Shown: positions 15,900 through 27,702 of the stretch, one piece after another
Position numbering within the stretch: the first letter of the stretch is position 1
How the letters are laid out: each line of letters opens with the position of its first letter
Origin: JBBSDP01 sp963754335
GTDB taxonomy: Bacteria; Planctomycetota; Phycisphaerae; Tepidisphaerales; Tepidisphaeraceae
DNA: 64,000 bases
Reading direction: 5' to 3'
NCBI GenBank assembly: GCA_963754335.1
Contig: CAVWFQ010000010.1
Coordinates: forward strand, 496,001 to 560,000
Notes under the pieces: model-generated
What the model saw: only the letters and a program-made list of their open reading frames with translations
Database searches by the model: none
Told to the model about the DNA's origin: nothing
Made by a program: the position numbers and the translations under genes

Positions 15900-18164
15900 T
15901 TACTGCGCCCCGCCGTTCATCTTCTTCTCGATAATCTCCATAAAGCTCTTGGCCTTTTCGGCGCTCTTGGAATTGGGATATTCCGAGAGGAGTTGTTCGA
16001 CTTTCTGCTTGGCCATCGGGTAGTTGCCCATTCGGTATGAGGCGATGACCCATTTGAGCAGCATTCTGTCGAGAAAGCTCGCGTCTGGATAGTCCTGGGT
16101 CACCTGTTCCATCAACTCAATGGCGCGCGGGTAGTCCTTGGTGGTGATGTAATAGTTGGTGATCTTGTCGAGCGCGTCGCCGGCGAAGGGGGAATTGGGA
16201 TACTGGTCGGCGCACACCTTGTACGCCTGCATGGCTCCGCTCAGGACCGGCGGCTTACCGTCGCGCTCGGCCGCCGCGTTAGCCAGCGTCTCCATGACCG
16301 CGCCAATTTGATATTGCGCTTCGGCCTTGAGCTGGCTCTTGGGCAGCGCAATGACCGCACTGAAGATCGGAATGGCATCGCCGGGGTTTTCACCTTCCAT
16401 GCGGGCCTGCCCGATCTTCAGCAGCGCCTTGTCGACGAGGCTCGAATCGGGGAACAGCTCGGTGAGCTCGCGGCAGACCTGGATGGCGTCGTTGAGCTTG
16501 TCCTCGACCAGCAACAGGTCCCATTTCACGCTGAACGCATCCTCAACGAGCGAGCGATCAAGGCTCGCCTTGAGGCTGGTGGCGATCACCTCCTCGACGC
16601 GATCCAGTCCCTCATTGGCTTTCTCCGCAGCCTTGGCGGTCAGACCGACGTCTTTGAAAACCTGCCCGAGCTTCAAAAAGATCTTGGCCTCGATCAAGTC
16701 CTTGCGCGCCTTGAGATCAAGCGAATCGACGACGCGATGTTCAACCTTCACGTCCTGAATCTGGCCGATCAGGAGTTTGGCCTGGCTCTTCACGATGCGG
16801 CTCTCGCCGGTGATGTTCGCCTCATCGACGTATTCGAGAACGATGTCGTCCCCTTTCATGGCGAGCAGGGTCGGGCCGTTGTGGGTGATCTGCGATGCGT
16901 CGCTCACGACGTGGGGGACGATTCGGCCCGCGAAAATTCCGGTGTGCGGGCCGGTCTCCGTCAGCGTCACGGTCGTTTCGTCATGTTTTGCGAATTCCGG
17001 TTTGGCGTCGAGGTCGAGGCCGGTCTTTGCATCGGCGGCAGGAGCGGGCGCCGCGCCGGCGGCGGCGGTCTTGTCAGCGGTGGCCGCATCTTCCTTTTCG
17101 ATCTTATATTGAGAATAGACCTTCACGGTGAGCGTGTCGGGCTGATCGGAAACATCGCGATCCAGATCCTTGACGCGAACGAAGCATTCTTCGTCGGCAA
17201 AGACGCCTTTGACGTATTCGCGATACGCGCCGTCGGTGAATCCGGCGGCGGCGGTGGAGACCAGCTTCACCTCCGAAAGCCGCTTCACGTTCTGCTGACC
17301 TGATTCGGTATTGCGGTCAACATATTCGACCGCGACGGTGTCGCCGCCGATGATCTGGAGAATTCCATCGCCGGGCTTGGGGGTTCCGAGCGCAGTGGGA
17401 AGGGAACCGATGTAATACTCGCCACTGCGACCGAGCGGCTCGAGGGTCAACTGCTCGCTGTCGCCGCTTTTGGCGCGAAGCGTCACCGTTACCTTTTCGT
17501 TTGTCTCGTGCTGAACGACCAGGTCCTTGTCATAGATTTTCACATAAAGACGCTGGCCCGCCTCAGAAAAATGTTCGCCGGGCGCGGAGGGATCGACGCT
17601 GGTGCCGACCATTTCCAGCGCCTCGACCGCCTTGGCCCAGCGACCGAGTTTGAAATGGCACTGGCCGATGTAGTAGTAGCTCTCGTTGGCAAAGACGCTC
17701 CAGGGATATTCGCTGGTGACGCGCCGCAGGGCCATGAACGCCTTGTCATAGCTATTCTGGTTGTAATAGCAGATGCCAGTCTGATAGAGGCCCTCGGCCT
17801 GTTCGTCGGGGTTTTCCGATTCGGTCAGGTGTTCGAACTGTTTAACCGCCAGGTCGAAGGAGCCTCGGGTGATGTAATATTTACCGAGCTCGAGATACGC
17901 CTTGAAACGCGCCTTGCTCTTGGGAAACATTTGCGGCACCGAGGCGATCATCCGAACCGCCCGCTCTTCCTGTTTCAGCTCAAGGAGTTCCAAACCCTTG
18001 TTGAGCATATCAGTCGCTTTGAACTCAAGGCGCGCTTCTTCGGGATCCTTGGCGGGAACAGCCGGCGCTTTCTCCTGCGCGAACGAAGGCGCGGCAAGGA
18101 ACGATAGGCAAAGGAGCAAGCTCCAGTTCAACGCCGCCAGTTTTGGTTTTTGGAATTTCGACAT
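15900..18164 (-). CDS. Secreted TPR-repeat protein with an ETGPHTG beta-module
   Basis: The start is set at the ATG at 18162-18164, which opens a signal peptide (LNWSLLLCLSFLAAPSFAQ); the upstream extension is basic and unconvincing. The 754-residue protein has N-terminal TPR/Sel1-like helical repeats (about residues 40-210), a beta-rich middle with DRDVSDQPDTLTVKVYS and TVTLTETGPHTGIFAGRIV (about 350-480), and C-terminal TPRs (about 520-750) with YPNSPFAGDALDKI and YPDASFLDRMLL. The mix of TPR and beta modules suggests a periplasmic scaffold. It is directly upstream of exbB, consistent with being driven or positioned by that motor. Function inferred. Confidence 0.8.
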   Translation of the reverse strand: MSKFQKPKLAALNWSLLLCLSFLAAPSFAQEKAPAVPAKDPEEARLEFKATDMLNKGLELLELKQEERAVRMIASVPQMFPKSKARFKAYLELGKYYITRGSFDLAVKQFEHLTESENPDEQAEGLYQTGICYYNQNSYDKAFMALRRVTSEYPWSVFANESYYYIGQCHFKLGRWAKAVEALEMVGTSVDPSAPGEHFSEAGQRLYVKIYDKDLVVQHETNEKVTVTLRAKSGDSEQLTLEPLGRSGEYYIGSLPTALGTPKPGDGILQIIGGDTVAVEYVDRNTESGQQNVKRLSEVKLVSTAAAGFTDGAYREYVKGVFADEECFVRVKDLDRDVSDQPDTLTVKVYSQYKIEKEDAATADKTAAAGAAPAPAADAKTGLDLDAKPEFAKHDETTVTLTETGPHTGIFAGRIVPHVVSDASQITHNGPTLLAMKGDDIVLEYVDEANITGESRIVKSQAKLLIGQIQDVKVEHRVVDSLDLKARKDLIEAKIFLKLGQVFKDVGLTAKAAEKANEGLDRVEEVIATSLKASLDRSLVEDAFSVKWDLLLVEDKLNDAIQVCRELTELFPDSSLVDKALLKIGQARMEGENPGDAIPIFSAVIALPKSQLKAEAQYQIGAVMETLANAAAERDGKPPVLSGAMQAYKVCADQYPNSPFAGDALDKITNYYITTKDYPRAIELMEQVTQDYPDASFLDRMLLKWVIASYRMGNYPMAKQKVEQLLSEYPNSKSAEKAKSFMEIIEKKMNGGAQ

Positions 18165-18204
18165 TTTTTGCACTTGGTCTTGGGAATCCTGGATTTTTTT
18201 CGGA

Positions 18205-19905
18205 TTATTGTTCTTTGGCTTCGCTCTCGCCGCCGACGAGATGAATACCGAACCCTTCGAGCATCGTATGGGCGGCTCCCGCCTCGGGAGCCGATTTATA
18301 CGCAATGGCCACATGCTTGGCGGCCGCGATCGCCTGCTTCTTCTCCCCCGCTTCATTCAGATAAACAGCGCGGGTCCAGGCAGCGCGGGCGCTTCGGTTG
18401 GGAAGAGATTCTCGAGTTCCGCAAGCGTGGTCATGGCCTGCGGAAGCTTGTTCATCCGCTTGTAACATTCCTGAATTCCCCAGAGCGTGCCAGGCGGCTT
18501 GTTGATTCGCTCGTAGAGCGCGATCGCTTCCGGCTGCTTGTTGAGTATTTCGCGATAAACGCGGGCGCGCTCATTCACTGCTCGGTCGGCCCAGAACGGA
18601 TTTCCCATTCCCTCGACCGTTTCAAGCTGCTTGGCGTACGGTTCCCACTTGCCTTCGGAAGCGAGGATTTCCGCCTCCTTGTAACCGGCGTAAGCCGGGT
18701 CCGTGATCTGCGCGATCAGGAGCCGGGCCGTCTCGAAAGCGCGTCCTTCACGGCACCAATCCACTAACTGCGCATAGTGATCGTTGGCCTGGGCCTTATC
18801 GGGCATCGTCTTCAGCCAGGCGACGACATTGGCGATTTCCTGATCACGCTCCGCCTTGTCCGGGTAGAAATGCGTGAGCGTGTGGATCTGGTGTGAATAG
18901 TAGCCCCAGACATCGTTTGCTTTTTCCCACCACGGCTTGGTCGATTTGAAATAAGCGACGTATGCCTTTCGCTCGTCATCCAGCTCTTTGGGAGTCGGCA
19001 CCTTCTTGCGGTCGAAGTTGTTCGCCGCAAAAAGGTTGTATGCGCGATTGGCGAGGTTATCCGCGATCCAGCGATGGGACTCGGGCTTATCTCGATTGGT
19101 GTCGTCCAGGAAGAAATTTTCGAAGCCGGCGTAGTCCTGCATAATGATGGCGTACGCGCCCAGATTCGCGGTCGCCTGATCGCGCTCGACATCGTTGGTC
19201 TGCCCAAAATCCTTGACGGTCTGCCGCCAGTACTTCACCGCCTCGGCCGGCTCCTTGTTGTTCCAGTGATTGTCGGCGAGCCTGCACCGCCCCCGCCGCC
19301 AGAGGATGGTGCTGATAGGTGGGGCTCTCCACCAGCGTCTTCATGCATTGCAGGCCCTTGAGCGTATCGCCGTTATCGATCCGCGCGATCCCCATGAAAT
19401 AGAGCGACGGGGCCGCGTCATCGATCTGATCCGCGAAATAGTCGAGGACTTCCTGGTAAACCTTGATGGCGTTGTTGCGCTGGTTCGCCTGCTCCAGCGC
19501 GTAGCCGCGCATGAACAGGGCATAGGAAAGCTGCGTTGAATCAGGGAATTGAATCTTGAATTTCTCGAACTCCCCCGCCGCCGTCAGGGCACTCCCCTGC
19601 TTGAGCAGGTTGGCCGCCTTGTCGTACTCGGCACGCTCAAACTGGTCCATCTTTTTGTAGCGCTCCGCCGGCAATTCCCACGTCCAACTTGCGCCCGTTG
19701 ACGGACGAGGGAACAGGGCGAAGTAAAAAGTAAAAAGTAAAAAGTAAAAAGTAAAAAGTTTAATCGCACGGGCGCGCACTTCCACCGCCGGCGCGCTCGG
19801 CGACGGCAAGACGACTATCGAATCCGCGTTTACCTTTTTCCTTTTCACCTTTTCCTTTTTCCTTCGCCTTGGCGGCTCACTCTTTCCTTCTCTCTTATTG
19901 TTCAT
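18205..19905 (-). CDS. TPR-repeat protein, two frame breaks
   Basis: Three frames make one gene. The N-terminal part starts at an ATG near 19905, overlapping the stop of the giant gene at 19895, then reads through a tandem-repeat region (19721-19760) into TPRs (YKKMDQFERAEYDKAANLL, LKQGSALTAAGEFEKFK). Near 19280 an extra G in a G-run shifts the frame into RLADNHWNNKEPAEAVKYW; near 18395 a missing C in CCC shifts it into NRSARAAWTRAVYLNEAGEKK. The mature product of about 560 residues is TPR-rich. The first about 60 residues are odd: a Lys-rich stretch followed by LFTFYFLLFTFYFALF, both encoded by low-complexity repeats. The true start may lie further inside. Confidence 0.6.
19721..19760. repeat. 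Tandem 7-bp repeat inside the N-terminal coding region
   Basis: Five consecutive agtaaaa units. On the minus strand they encode alternating FTFYFLL-type hydrophobic residues. A lysine-codon-rich stretch of imperfect aaaaagg units (19820-19865 region, complement) lies just upstream in the same coding frame. A change in copy number would shift the frame since 7 is not a multiple of 3. Confidence 0.85.
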
Positions 19906-22900
19906 CCTGCATATGCGAGAAGGCATCCTCTGTCAGTCTTCCGCGGGCGCGTTTGGCCCATTCGGATTCCGGATAATCCCAGGTCACCTTCTTGAAGGAC
20001 TGGAACGCCTTGACGTTGTCGCCGGCCTTCACATTGGAGTCGGCAAGCCAGTACATCGCCTCGGGACGGACAGTTTTTTCGTCGGGATATTCGTCGACGA
20101 CTTTCTGGAACAGCTTCGCCGACTCGCGATAGTCGGCCAGCTTGTAATCGCACTGGGCGGAGAGAAAGAGCGCTTCGGCGGCGAGCTTGTGTGACGGATT
20201 CTTCTGCTGGAAGTTGAAGAAAATCTTCGCCGCCACTTTGTACGACTGCTTCTTGTAATAATAATTGCCGAGCCGGACGGTGGCATCGGGCACGAGCGCG
20301 CTTTCGGGATAGATGTAGGTCAGTTTCACATATTCTTCGACGGCCTGATCGTAATTCTCGATCTTCTCGAAACAGATCGCCTTCTTGAACTGCGATTGCG
20401 ACGCGTATTCGGATTCGGGCCAGGTGCTGATCACGTTGGAGTAGCGCCCCACCGCTTCCTGGTAATGCGTCAGCTCCTGGGCGAGATTCGCCAGGAGATA
20501 ATCCCCCTGGGCGGCGAGCGAGGTATTGGGATAATCGCGGATCGCCTCCTCCAGGATCAGTTTGCCGCGGCTGATTTCCTCGTCGGCCTGCGGAACCTCA
20601 TTCAGCTTGCGGTGTTCCTTGGCCATCTCGAAGAGGGACTCAGCCATCAGGAATCGCGTCTTGACGGCGATTTCCGGATCCTTGAACCGCTTGCTGAAGA
20701 CCGCGATCTCGGCATCCGCGCCGAACAGGATTTTCCCCTTTTTCAGAACCGTGACCGGAGATGTCGATTCCAGGGTCAGGTCATCGATGTATTCGAAGGT
20801 CACATCGTCCCCGAAGCTGACGAAAAGCGTATCCCCGCCCGGCCGGGTCGTCGGCTTGGATCCGGCTTTGGCATCGCCGATGAATTCGGGTTGCAGTGCG
20901 CCGGTGAAGACGCCGGAATGAGGGAGCGTTTCGTTCAGCGCGACGGTGATATCGCCGCCGCTGCTGGAGCGGACGCGGACCTTGACCGTATCGCGCTCGT
21001 TGCTGATGTCGTGATCGGGATCGGTCAGCCTGATGTGGAATTTTTCGCCGAGATGGATCGCGTCATTTTCGATGGTATAGGTTGGATCCATCAATTGCAG
21101 GATGGCATCGGAGAGGAGGCGGATGTTCGTCTCACTGACGCCGCCGGCGTCATCTTTGATCCGAAGGTGGACGATATCGGATCCGGACACGATCAGCGTC
21201 GGCACCTTGTACCAAAAGCTTTGGGCATCGGCGGCGGCGTTGTTTTCACGGGCGAATTCGCGTTCTCCGCCCACCACCATGTCATCGACCGCGTCTCCCG
21301 GCCCACCCATTTGCAGCCGAATCACGCCGGCAAATGCGCCGTCGCGGAGCATGTCCTTGGCATCTTTGTGCGCGGCGCTCTCCAGTTGAATGGGATATCC
21401 TTTGATCTGCGCCAGCCGCTCAATTCCTTCAACATAGGTCGGAACCTTTAGGACGGTCGGCTCGCGCTTTGCCGCGGCTGCGGCCTTGAGTTCCGAATCG
21501 GCAACCGCAGTCACTTCCAGAATGCTCCCCGCGTTGAGGACGCGCTCGGGATAATTCACCTCGAACAGCAGCGGCGCATTGACCGCCGCAATGATCTGCC
21601 CGTCCGGCGACGGCCGAGTCGCCGGCTGATCGGCCGGCGTGTATCCCGGATCGCGCGCGATCACCTGCGGCTTATAGAGAACGGCTCCTTTCACTTCCTT
21701 GCCCGCCAACCGCTTGAGGCGGGCGCGCAGCTTCAGGACTGTTGTCCTCGATCATTTTTACGCGGGTTCGATAAGCCAGCACATCCGGCTTGCCGGTGCC
21801 GGCTTCATTGATGCTGTAAGAACGCTCGACGGGAATGCCCGGATCGGTGTTTTCTTTGTCGAGATAGCTGACGGTAATCCGATCGCCGGTCTGAACTTTG
21901 ATTGTGTCCTTGCCGGTCTTGTCGCCGATCTTGAGGATCGCGATAAACTCACCGGCGTGATTGCTCTGGTCCTCCCCGCCATTCACCCAGGTTTCCAGCG
22001 CGTTGACAACGAGTTTCTCGCCGCTCGATGTTTTGACGGTGACGGGAACGGTATCGCGTGCTTCGGTGGTGTCTTCGTCGTAGTCGACAACGATGATCGA
22101 CAACTGATCGCCGACCCGCGCTCGCTTGGCGTCGAGATATTCGGTGCGGCGTTGATCGCCTTCGCCGCGAATGGTCTCCTCAGCCAGCGTGATTTTTCCA
22201 TTGAAATAAGAACTGTTCAGTTCTGATGTGAGAACCTTGGACTCCTCATGCAGGCGGTTCTTGTCATTGTAAGAAACGGTGATCGTATCGCCCGGGGAAA
22301 TCTGCAGTGTCGAGACCGCCAGTGCCGCGGCAGGATTCTTTTTCAGCGGCACCACCTGCGAGCCGTCCGAATCGGTGATTGCCACCGACTTGACCGAAAC
22401 GCCGGTTCCAACAAAGTCATTGAACATCAGCCGCAGCTTGCGAAGCCGGCGCGGCTGATTGAGCTTGAGCGTCAGCGTGTTGCCGTTGGCGGTGATCACG
22501 CCCTTGGGCTTGAGAATCTCAACGAGTTCAGGATGTGCCTTGACCGAGAACCACTCCGGCGGAATGGGAGCGAAGGTTCCCGCGTCAGTCTTGTAACCTG
22601 CGACCAGTTTTGACTGACCCCAGTTATCGCGGACAAGCAATTCGTAGGTGTGAGCGCCCTTGGCCAACTCGATGCGGCCGATGCGATCGACAGTCGTGCT
22701 GTTGTGTCCGTCCAATACCTCCTGGCCGTCGATCAGGATATGGCAGCGCAGCCAATCCTGCGGCGGAGGAGGAGTGAGCCATTTGAATTCGAGGCTGCGA
22801 TTCGCCGGAAGATAGAAGACGCCCTTCAACCGATTGGTCTGCCATCCATCGTGGTCCTTGCCCGCCGTGGTGGCGCGATCGAAAGCCGGGCTGTCGGTCC

Positions 22901-25900
22901 AGACACTGGCGTTGGTCGAAAGCTTCAGGAAGCGGTGAATCTGTTCGGCGGTTTCGCCGCCCTGGTCCGGGGCAGTATCGAGAACCAAACCGCCCTTGGC
23001 CGCATCGGCGCGTGCCGGAAATGTGGCCAGTTCCTCATAGTCGTCAGAAAGCATGCCAAGGACCGAAATGTCCTTCACCTGATCGAGATTCGGAATCTGT
23101 GCGACAACCGTGCTCACTTCATGGGAGCTCATGGTGTCGACTTCGAACCACTTTCCCTTTTTTCCATCGGCCAGGCTTGTCCAGGCATCGGCAGAGCCTT
23201 CTTGAATCGCCGAGGCGGGAACATGGCCGGCATCGGTATCGGAGGCGTACGCGCGCGGATCGGGAACGCTGGTGGCGACCCCGCCGCGGAAGATGCCGGT
23301 GTGCGGACCGGTTTCGGTCAGCTCGACGGCTTCCAGCGTGTCGCCGAGGCCGGTCTTCAGATCGACCTTGATCTTGTCCGGCGCATCACTGATGTCCTGG
23401 CAGAAGTCGGTGACCTGAACGAAGATCTTGCTTCCGGGCCGGATCGTCCGGCCGTCGCGGTTCATTTCGTATCGGCGTGAAGTGCCGGCCTGCCGCATTT
23501 CAAGCTGCCGTTCCAGCTCGCGCTTTTCCTCTTCCTCCTCCGTGAGAATTTCGCCGGAACTGGCAACCAGGCGGGCGTCATAGCGAACATCCAGCAGTTT
23601 CGGCGGATATTTCAGGTCGTTGGCCTTCTGAAATTCCGGTTCGATGACGTAACTGACCACGTCATCGCCCTTGAGTTCCAGCGTCAGATCATCTTTCTGT
23701 GCCTTACCCAGCGCCGTGGCGATCCGGGCGGTGAAAAGATTTTTGTTGGCCGAACTGGGCAACAGCTTCACATGCTCCACATCGCCACCCTTGCTGGTGG
23801 TGATGATGACGGGAATGGCGGCTCCGCCGCGAGCGATGGAGAGGTTGGGATCCTGGAGCGTGAGCGTAAGCTGGCGGCCGGGGATGACGACGGTGCTGAG
23901 GCGCGCGTCGCCGATCGTCACTTCCGTGTTCTGCAAGCCGCCGGGCAAAACAAGATTGAGCTCGCCTTCGAGCAGAGCCGCCTCAACGTGGTTCAAAACG
24001 CGGCTCTTTCACCTTTTTCAGATAATCGCGCGATTCCTTGAAATCCCCCTTCTGGAAGGACATTTTCGCATAGAGGTAATAGGCGTCCGCCTGCTGCTGC
24101 ACGTTGTCGGCGTCCACCAGATGCTCGAGCAGCGCTTCGGCTCCCGAGTAATCCTTGGTGAGAATGTAAAGATCGACCAGTCGATAAACGGCTTTGCCGC
24201 CGGCCTCAGTCTTGTTGTAGCGATTGTTGTTCTTCAGGCCCTCGTACTCGATGCGGGCGGCCTGATAATTCTCCATGTCGCGATAGATGTCCCCCTTGGC
24301 CAAGAGGATGCGAGCAGCATTGTCCGGGTCGATTTCCGCTTCGTGAAGCAGAATGTTGAACGAAAATTCGAGCCCGTCCTTGAGCAGCTTCTGTTTGCGC
24401 AACTGTTCGACCGACCAGGCAACGTAAGACGGGTCCATCGCCGGCCAGGTCTGCACCAGGAGCTTCAATCGCGGGTTGGTCAGCTCCCAGGCATGTTGCT
24501 CATCGCCGATCGACAGGTCGTGTGCGGCAAGGAACAAGTCGTACGAAGGATCGTCCGGTCCGACGGGAATGATTCCCGGAATCTGTGTGCCGGCCTTGGC
24601 CTTGACGAGCTGGAGCTGCTTGGCGATCGCCTCCGGCGGATGTCCCAGGTTCTGCAGCTTGGTCAGAAAGGCATAAGTCGGCTCATCGGCCTTCTGATCG
24701 TCCAATGCCTTGAGAACCGGCGGAATCTGCTGCGTCCACAAGCCATCCCAGTTGGTTTCGGGCGCCATGAAGCCGGCATGCATCGAGAGCGTGTTGACCA
24801 GTAACGTCGGATCAGCCTTGCTCAGCGCGTCGCGGACCAGGACATCAGACAAACTGTAGAGGTAATTGGGTGGAACGTCGGTTCGGGCTCCGTCGGCCAG
24901 CATCTCCGCGATCATTCGACAATAAGCGACGGCCGATTCGTGAAAAGTCTTGTAATCCGCCAAAGCCTGGGGATAGGTCTTGGGATCGATCTTGGGATCA
25001 GTCTTTGGATCCGCCGGGGGCGGCGCATTGGCCGCGCCGCAGATCTCGGGAATGATGCTCCCGGAAACGAGGATCGACTCGCGCATCCGCGGTGTCACCT
25101 GCGCATACAGCGGACGAAGCGTGTTGAAGACGATGTAATGACGGAAGCCCGGCGTCGGAGGCGTGCCGGCTGGCTCAGTCGGAAGATGGCCCGCATAATG
25201 GAATAGAGCCGAATAAGCATAAAGCTGCGAATCCAGCGGTCGTTTGGCGACGCGATCGGACCAATCCTTGAAGAATGCCGTTGCTTGAGCAGCGCCGGGA
25301 GGGCCCGCGCGGAGAAGTTGCTCGTAGGCGATCGCATCGATGTTCGGATCATCCAGTCCGGCCTTGTCCGTAGCCTCGAAATAACCCTGCCACAGAGACA
25401 CCACCAGCGGCACGGGGATCTTGTAATTCGGCTCTCCAGCCCAGGAATTGATGTGCTGCAAAAGTTGGTTGCACAAACCGGGATCGGTAAATTTTGCGCC
25501 TGGCATCGCGGCGGCCCGGGCGATTTCGTCGCTGATGAACTGGTGCTTCTGATTCCAGGCCTCACGCTGGTTCCAGAGCCAGCCGCTGACGATATCCGTC
25601 GGGATCACATCGAAATCTTCGGCAAATGGGGAGACGCCCACGGCCGGCGCTCCGACCGCGGCAAATTCGGTCCAGACCGCCGGATCATTCTTCGTCTTGT
25701 CAGCCCGTACTAATTTCGCGTAAACGGGAATGAGCTTGAGGAGCTCCGGCCCCTGGCCATGCTGATGCACGCGCAGAACGACCGAACGCCAGGTGCTCCC
25801 GCCAATCGGGGTCCGGGGAAGCCACATTTCGGCGAACGCGACGACGCCCGCTGGATTGTCCCAGACATGGGCAACGTGAAATTGAAGGATCCGCTCGACT

Positions 25901-27634
25901 TGAGCCTCTGCCAGGGTGTGGACCGCTTCGTCGCCGGCCGGGGCCGGTCCCTGATACTCGGTAGAAAACTTAGTGGCAGCGGCGACGGCGTTGGGGTCGG
26001 GGTTCGCCCGGTTCTGAGGAATCGTCGCCAGCGCGACAAGCGTTCGCATGACCGGATCCGAACCAACCGGCTTCTTGTCAAAATCCGCCTTGAGCGCAAT
26101 GAACTGCGGATTCTTGTTCCAGGCGGCGTCCTGGGCCATGGCGTTGAGCATGTCCCGCATCGGATTGCTGTAACCCCCCTTGTCGATCGCCTCTTTCAGC
26201 CAGGCGAGCTTTTCGGGGATCTCGGCAATCGGGCTGTTGAGGAAGTTCTGGCGAAATTGATCACCCGCAAAATCGCCGGGATTGACGGCCAGATAATCGT
26301 GGGCGGTTGCGGCGAGTCCCGCCTTATCTTTCGCGTCAGTATAAAAATGAGCGTGCTGAACACGCGCCGCGAGGGCGTCGGAAAAGGTTCTGGTCTGCGA
26401 CCAAGTGGCCAGTGCCTGGTTCCAGTTGGCCTTGCTCAACGTAACGTAGTCGCCAAGCTGATCGCGACTGAGATAGACCAGGTTCTTTCCAAGGAAAGCC
26501 GCACGGATGTCGGGCGATGCGGCCAGATAATTTGATGAGACCCACTGGATGATTTCCTGAAGGCGGCCGAGGTTATCTGGAGATTTCGCGATAACCGCCT
26601 GTGCCTTTTCCACCATCGCGGCCGACGTGATCAACGCCTTGTCCTTCGCTGCAAAAACCCCAGGTGATTCGGCGATCTGGCGGAAATACCAGTAAGCCGA
26701 ATCCTTATCGGTGGCGTTGAGATAGATCGCTTCGTGCGAAAGGTATTCCCTGGCAGCGGTCAGCCGCGCCTCGTCGTTTTTGATGGCGCGCACGTCCGTG
26801 CCAAACTGCTGGAGCATCGACGCGCCGGGCACGGGCCGCTTGTAGCGCGACATCATGTCGAGAAGCAGCCGGCTTCGGGTTTCTTCATTGAGCGCGCCGG
26901 CGGAGTTCTGGAAGGACGGGTCCATCGCAGCATAAGAACCGGGTTCTCCCATGGCCATCACGCGCAGGGCGCAGCCAACGCTCTTTGACTTCCCTTCCGA
27001 ATATATTTGCGTTGGCGGCGTTGTAGAGAGCCGAATCGATGGCGTCGACATTTTCGGGATTGGGGAAAGTCGTGATGAGGAAGCCGGCCAGATCGAGTGC
27101 CTGATCGCCGTTGAGCGCATCGATCAGCTTCTGATATTGAATTAATCCGATGGCCCAGGATCTTGCATCGGCCCCGAAGAGTTTCACATACTGCTTGTAT
27201 TGCTCAGGGTAAGCGTCGGCACGGAGGATGTAGCGAAATGCTTCGTCAACCTGATCTGATTTTGCATTGGCCTGACGGGCGTAAGCAAGATATCGAATCA
27301 GCGCGTTGTGGGCATCGCCGTTCAGTTCGGCAATTTTGCCCCCGCGAAAAAGAAGCTCGGGATCTTTCTCGCCGAGTTGTTTGAGCAGAGCCGTGACACG
27401 GCTCCCCGCGGTGACGATTCGCCCCGAGGCCAGAGCCGCGTCCATCGAGACGCGCAGCGCATCGGCCGACGGCACTTTCTGCGCCAGCTCGGCGGCGAGA
27501 ATCGTATCGACCTTATTATATTGCTTTTGGGCGGCTGCGGCCTTTGCATCATCCAGCGGAGCAGCGGATGCCGACTGCGAATTCGGCGAGGCGGCAAACA
27601 ACACCATCACCACGCCGAGAAATACATTCCTCAT
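19895..27634 (-). CDS. Giant secreted TPR/beta-module protein (about 2580 residues), three frame breaks
   Basis: Four successive minus-strand frames read as one protein. The signal peptide is MRNVFLGVVMVLFAASPNSQ at 27634. Frame breaks lie near 26990 (extra G in GGG), 23990 (extra T; restores PRFEPREAALLEGEL) and 21718 (extra C; restores SPEAARRLKRLAGKEVKG). Domains in order: N-terminal TPR-like helices (about residues 25-1200), then a beta-rich centre with repeated modules, LTETGPHTGIFRGGV, LNETLPHSGVFTGAL and a related NHAGEFIAIL copy, then C-terminal TPR/Sel1-type repeats to the end. Such size is consistent with an envelope-spanning scaffold. It starts the cluster that includes the ExbB/ExbD motor. 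Role inferred. Confidence 0.7.
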
Positions 27635-27702
27635 ACCGCTGCCCTTTCACGATTTTTCTGCGCTGGAAAGACAAATGCGTCTCTACCGACGCTCTGGCGT
27701 GT

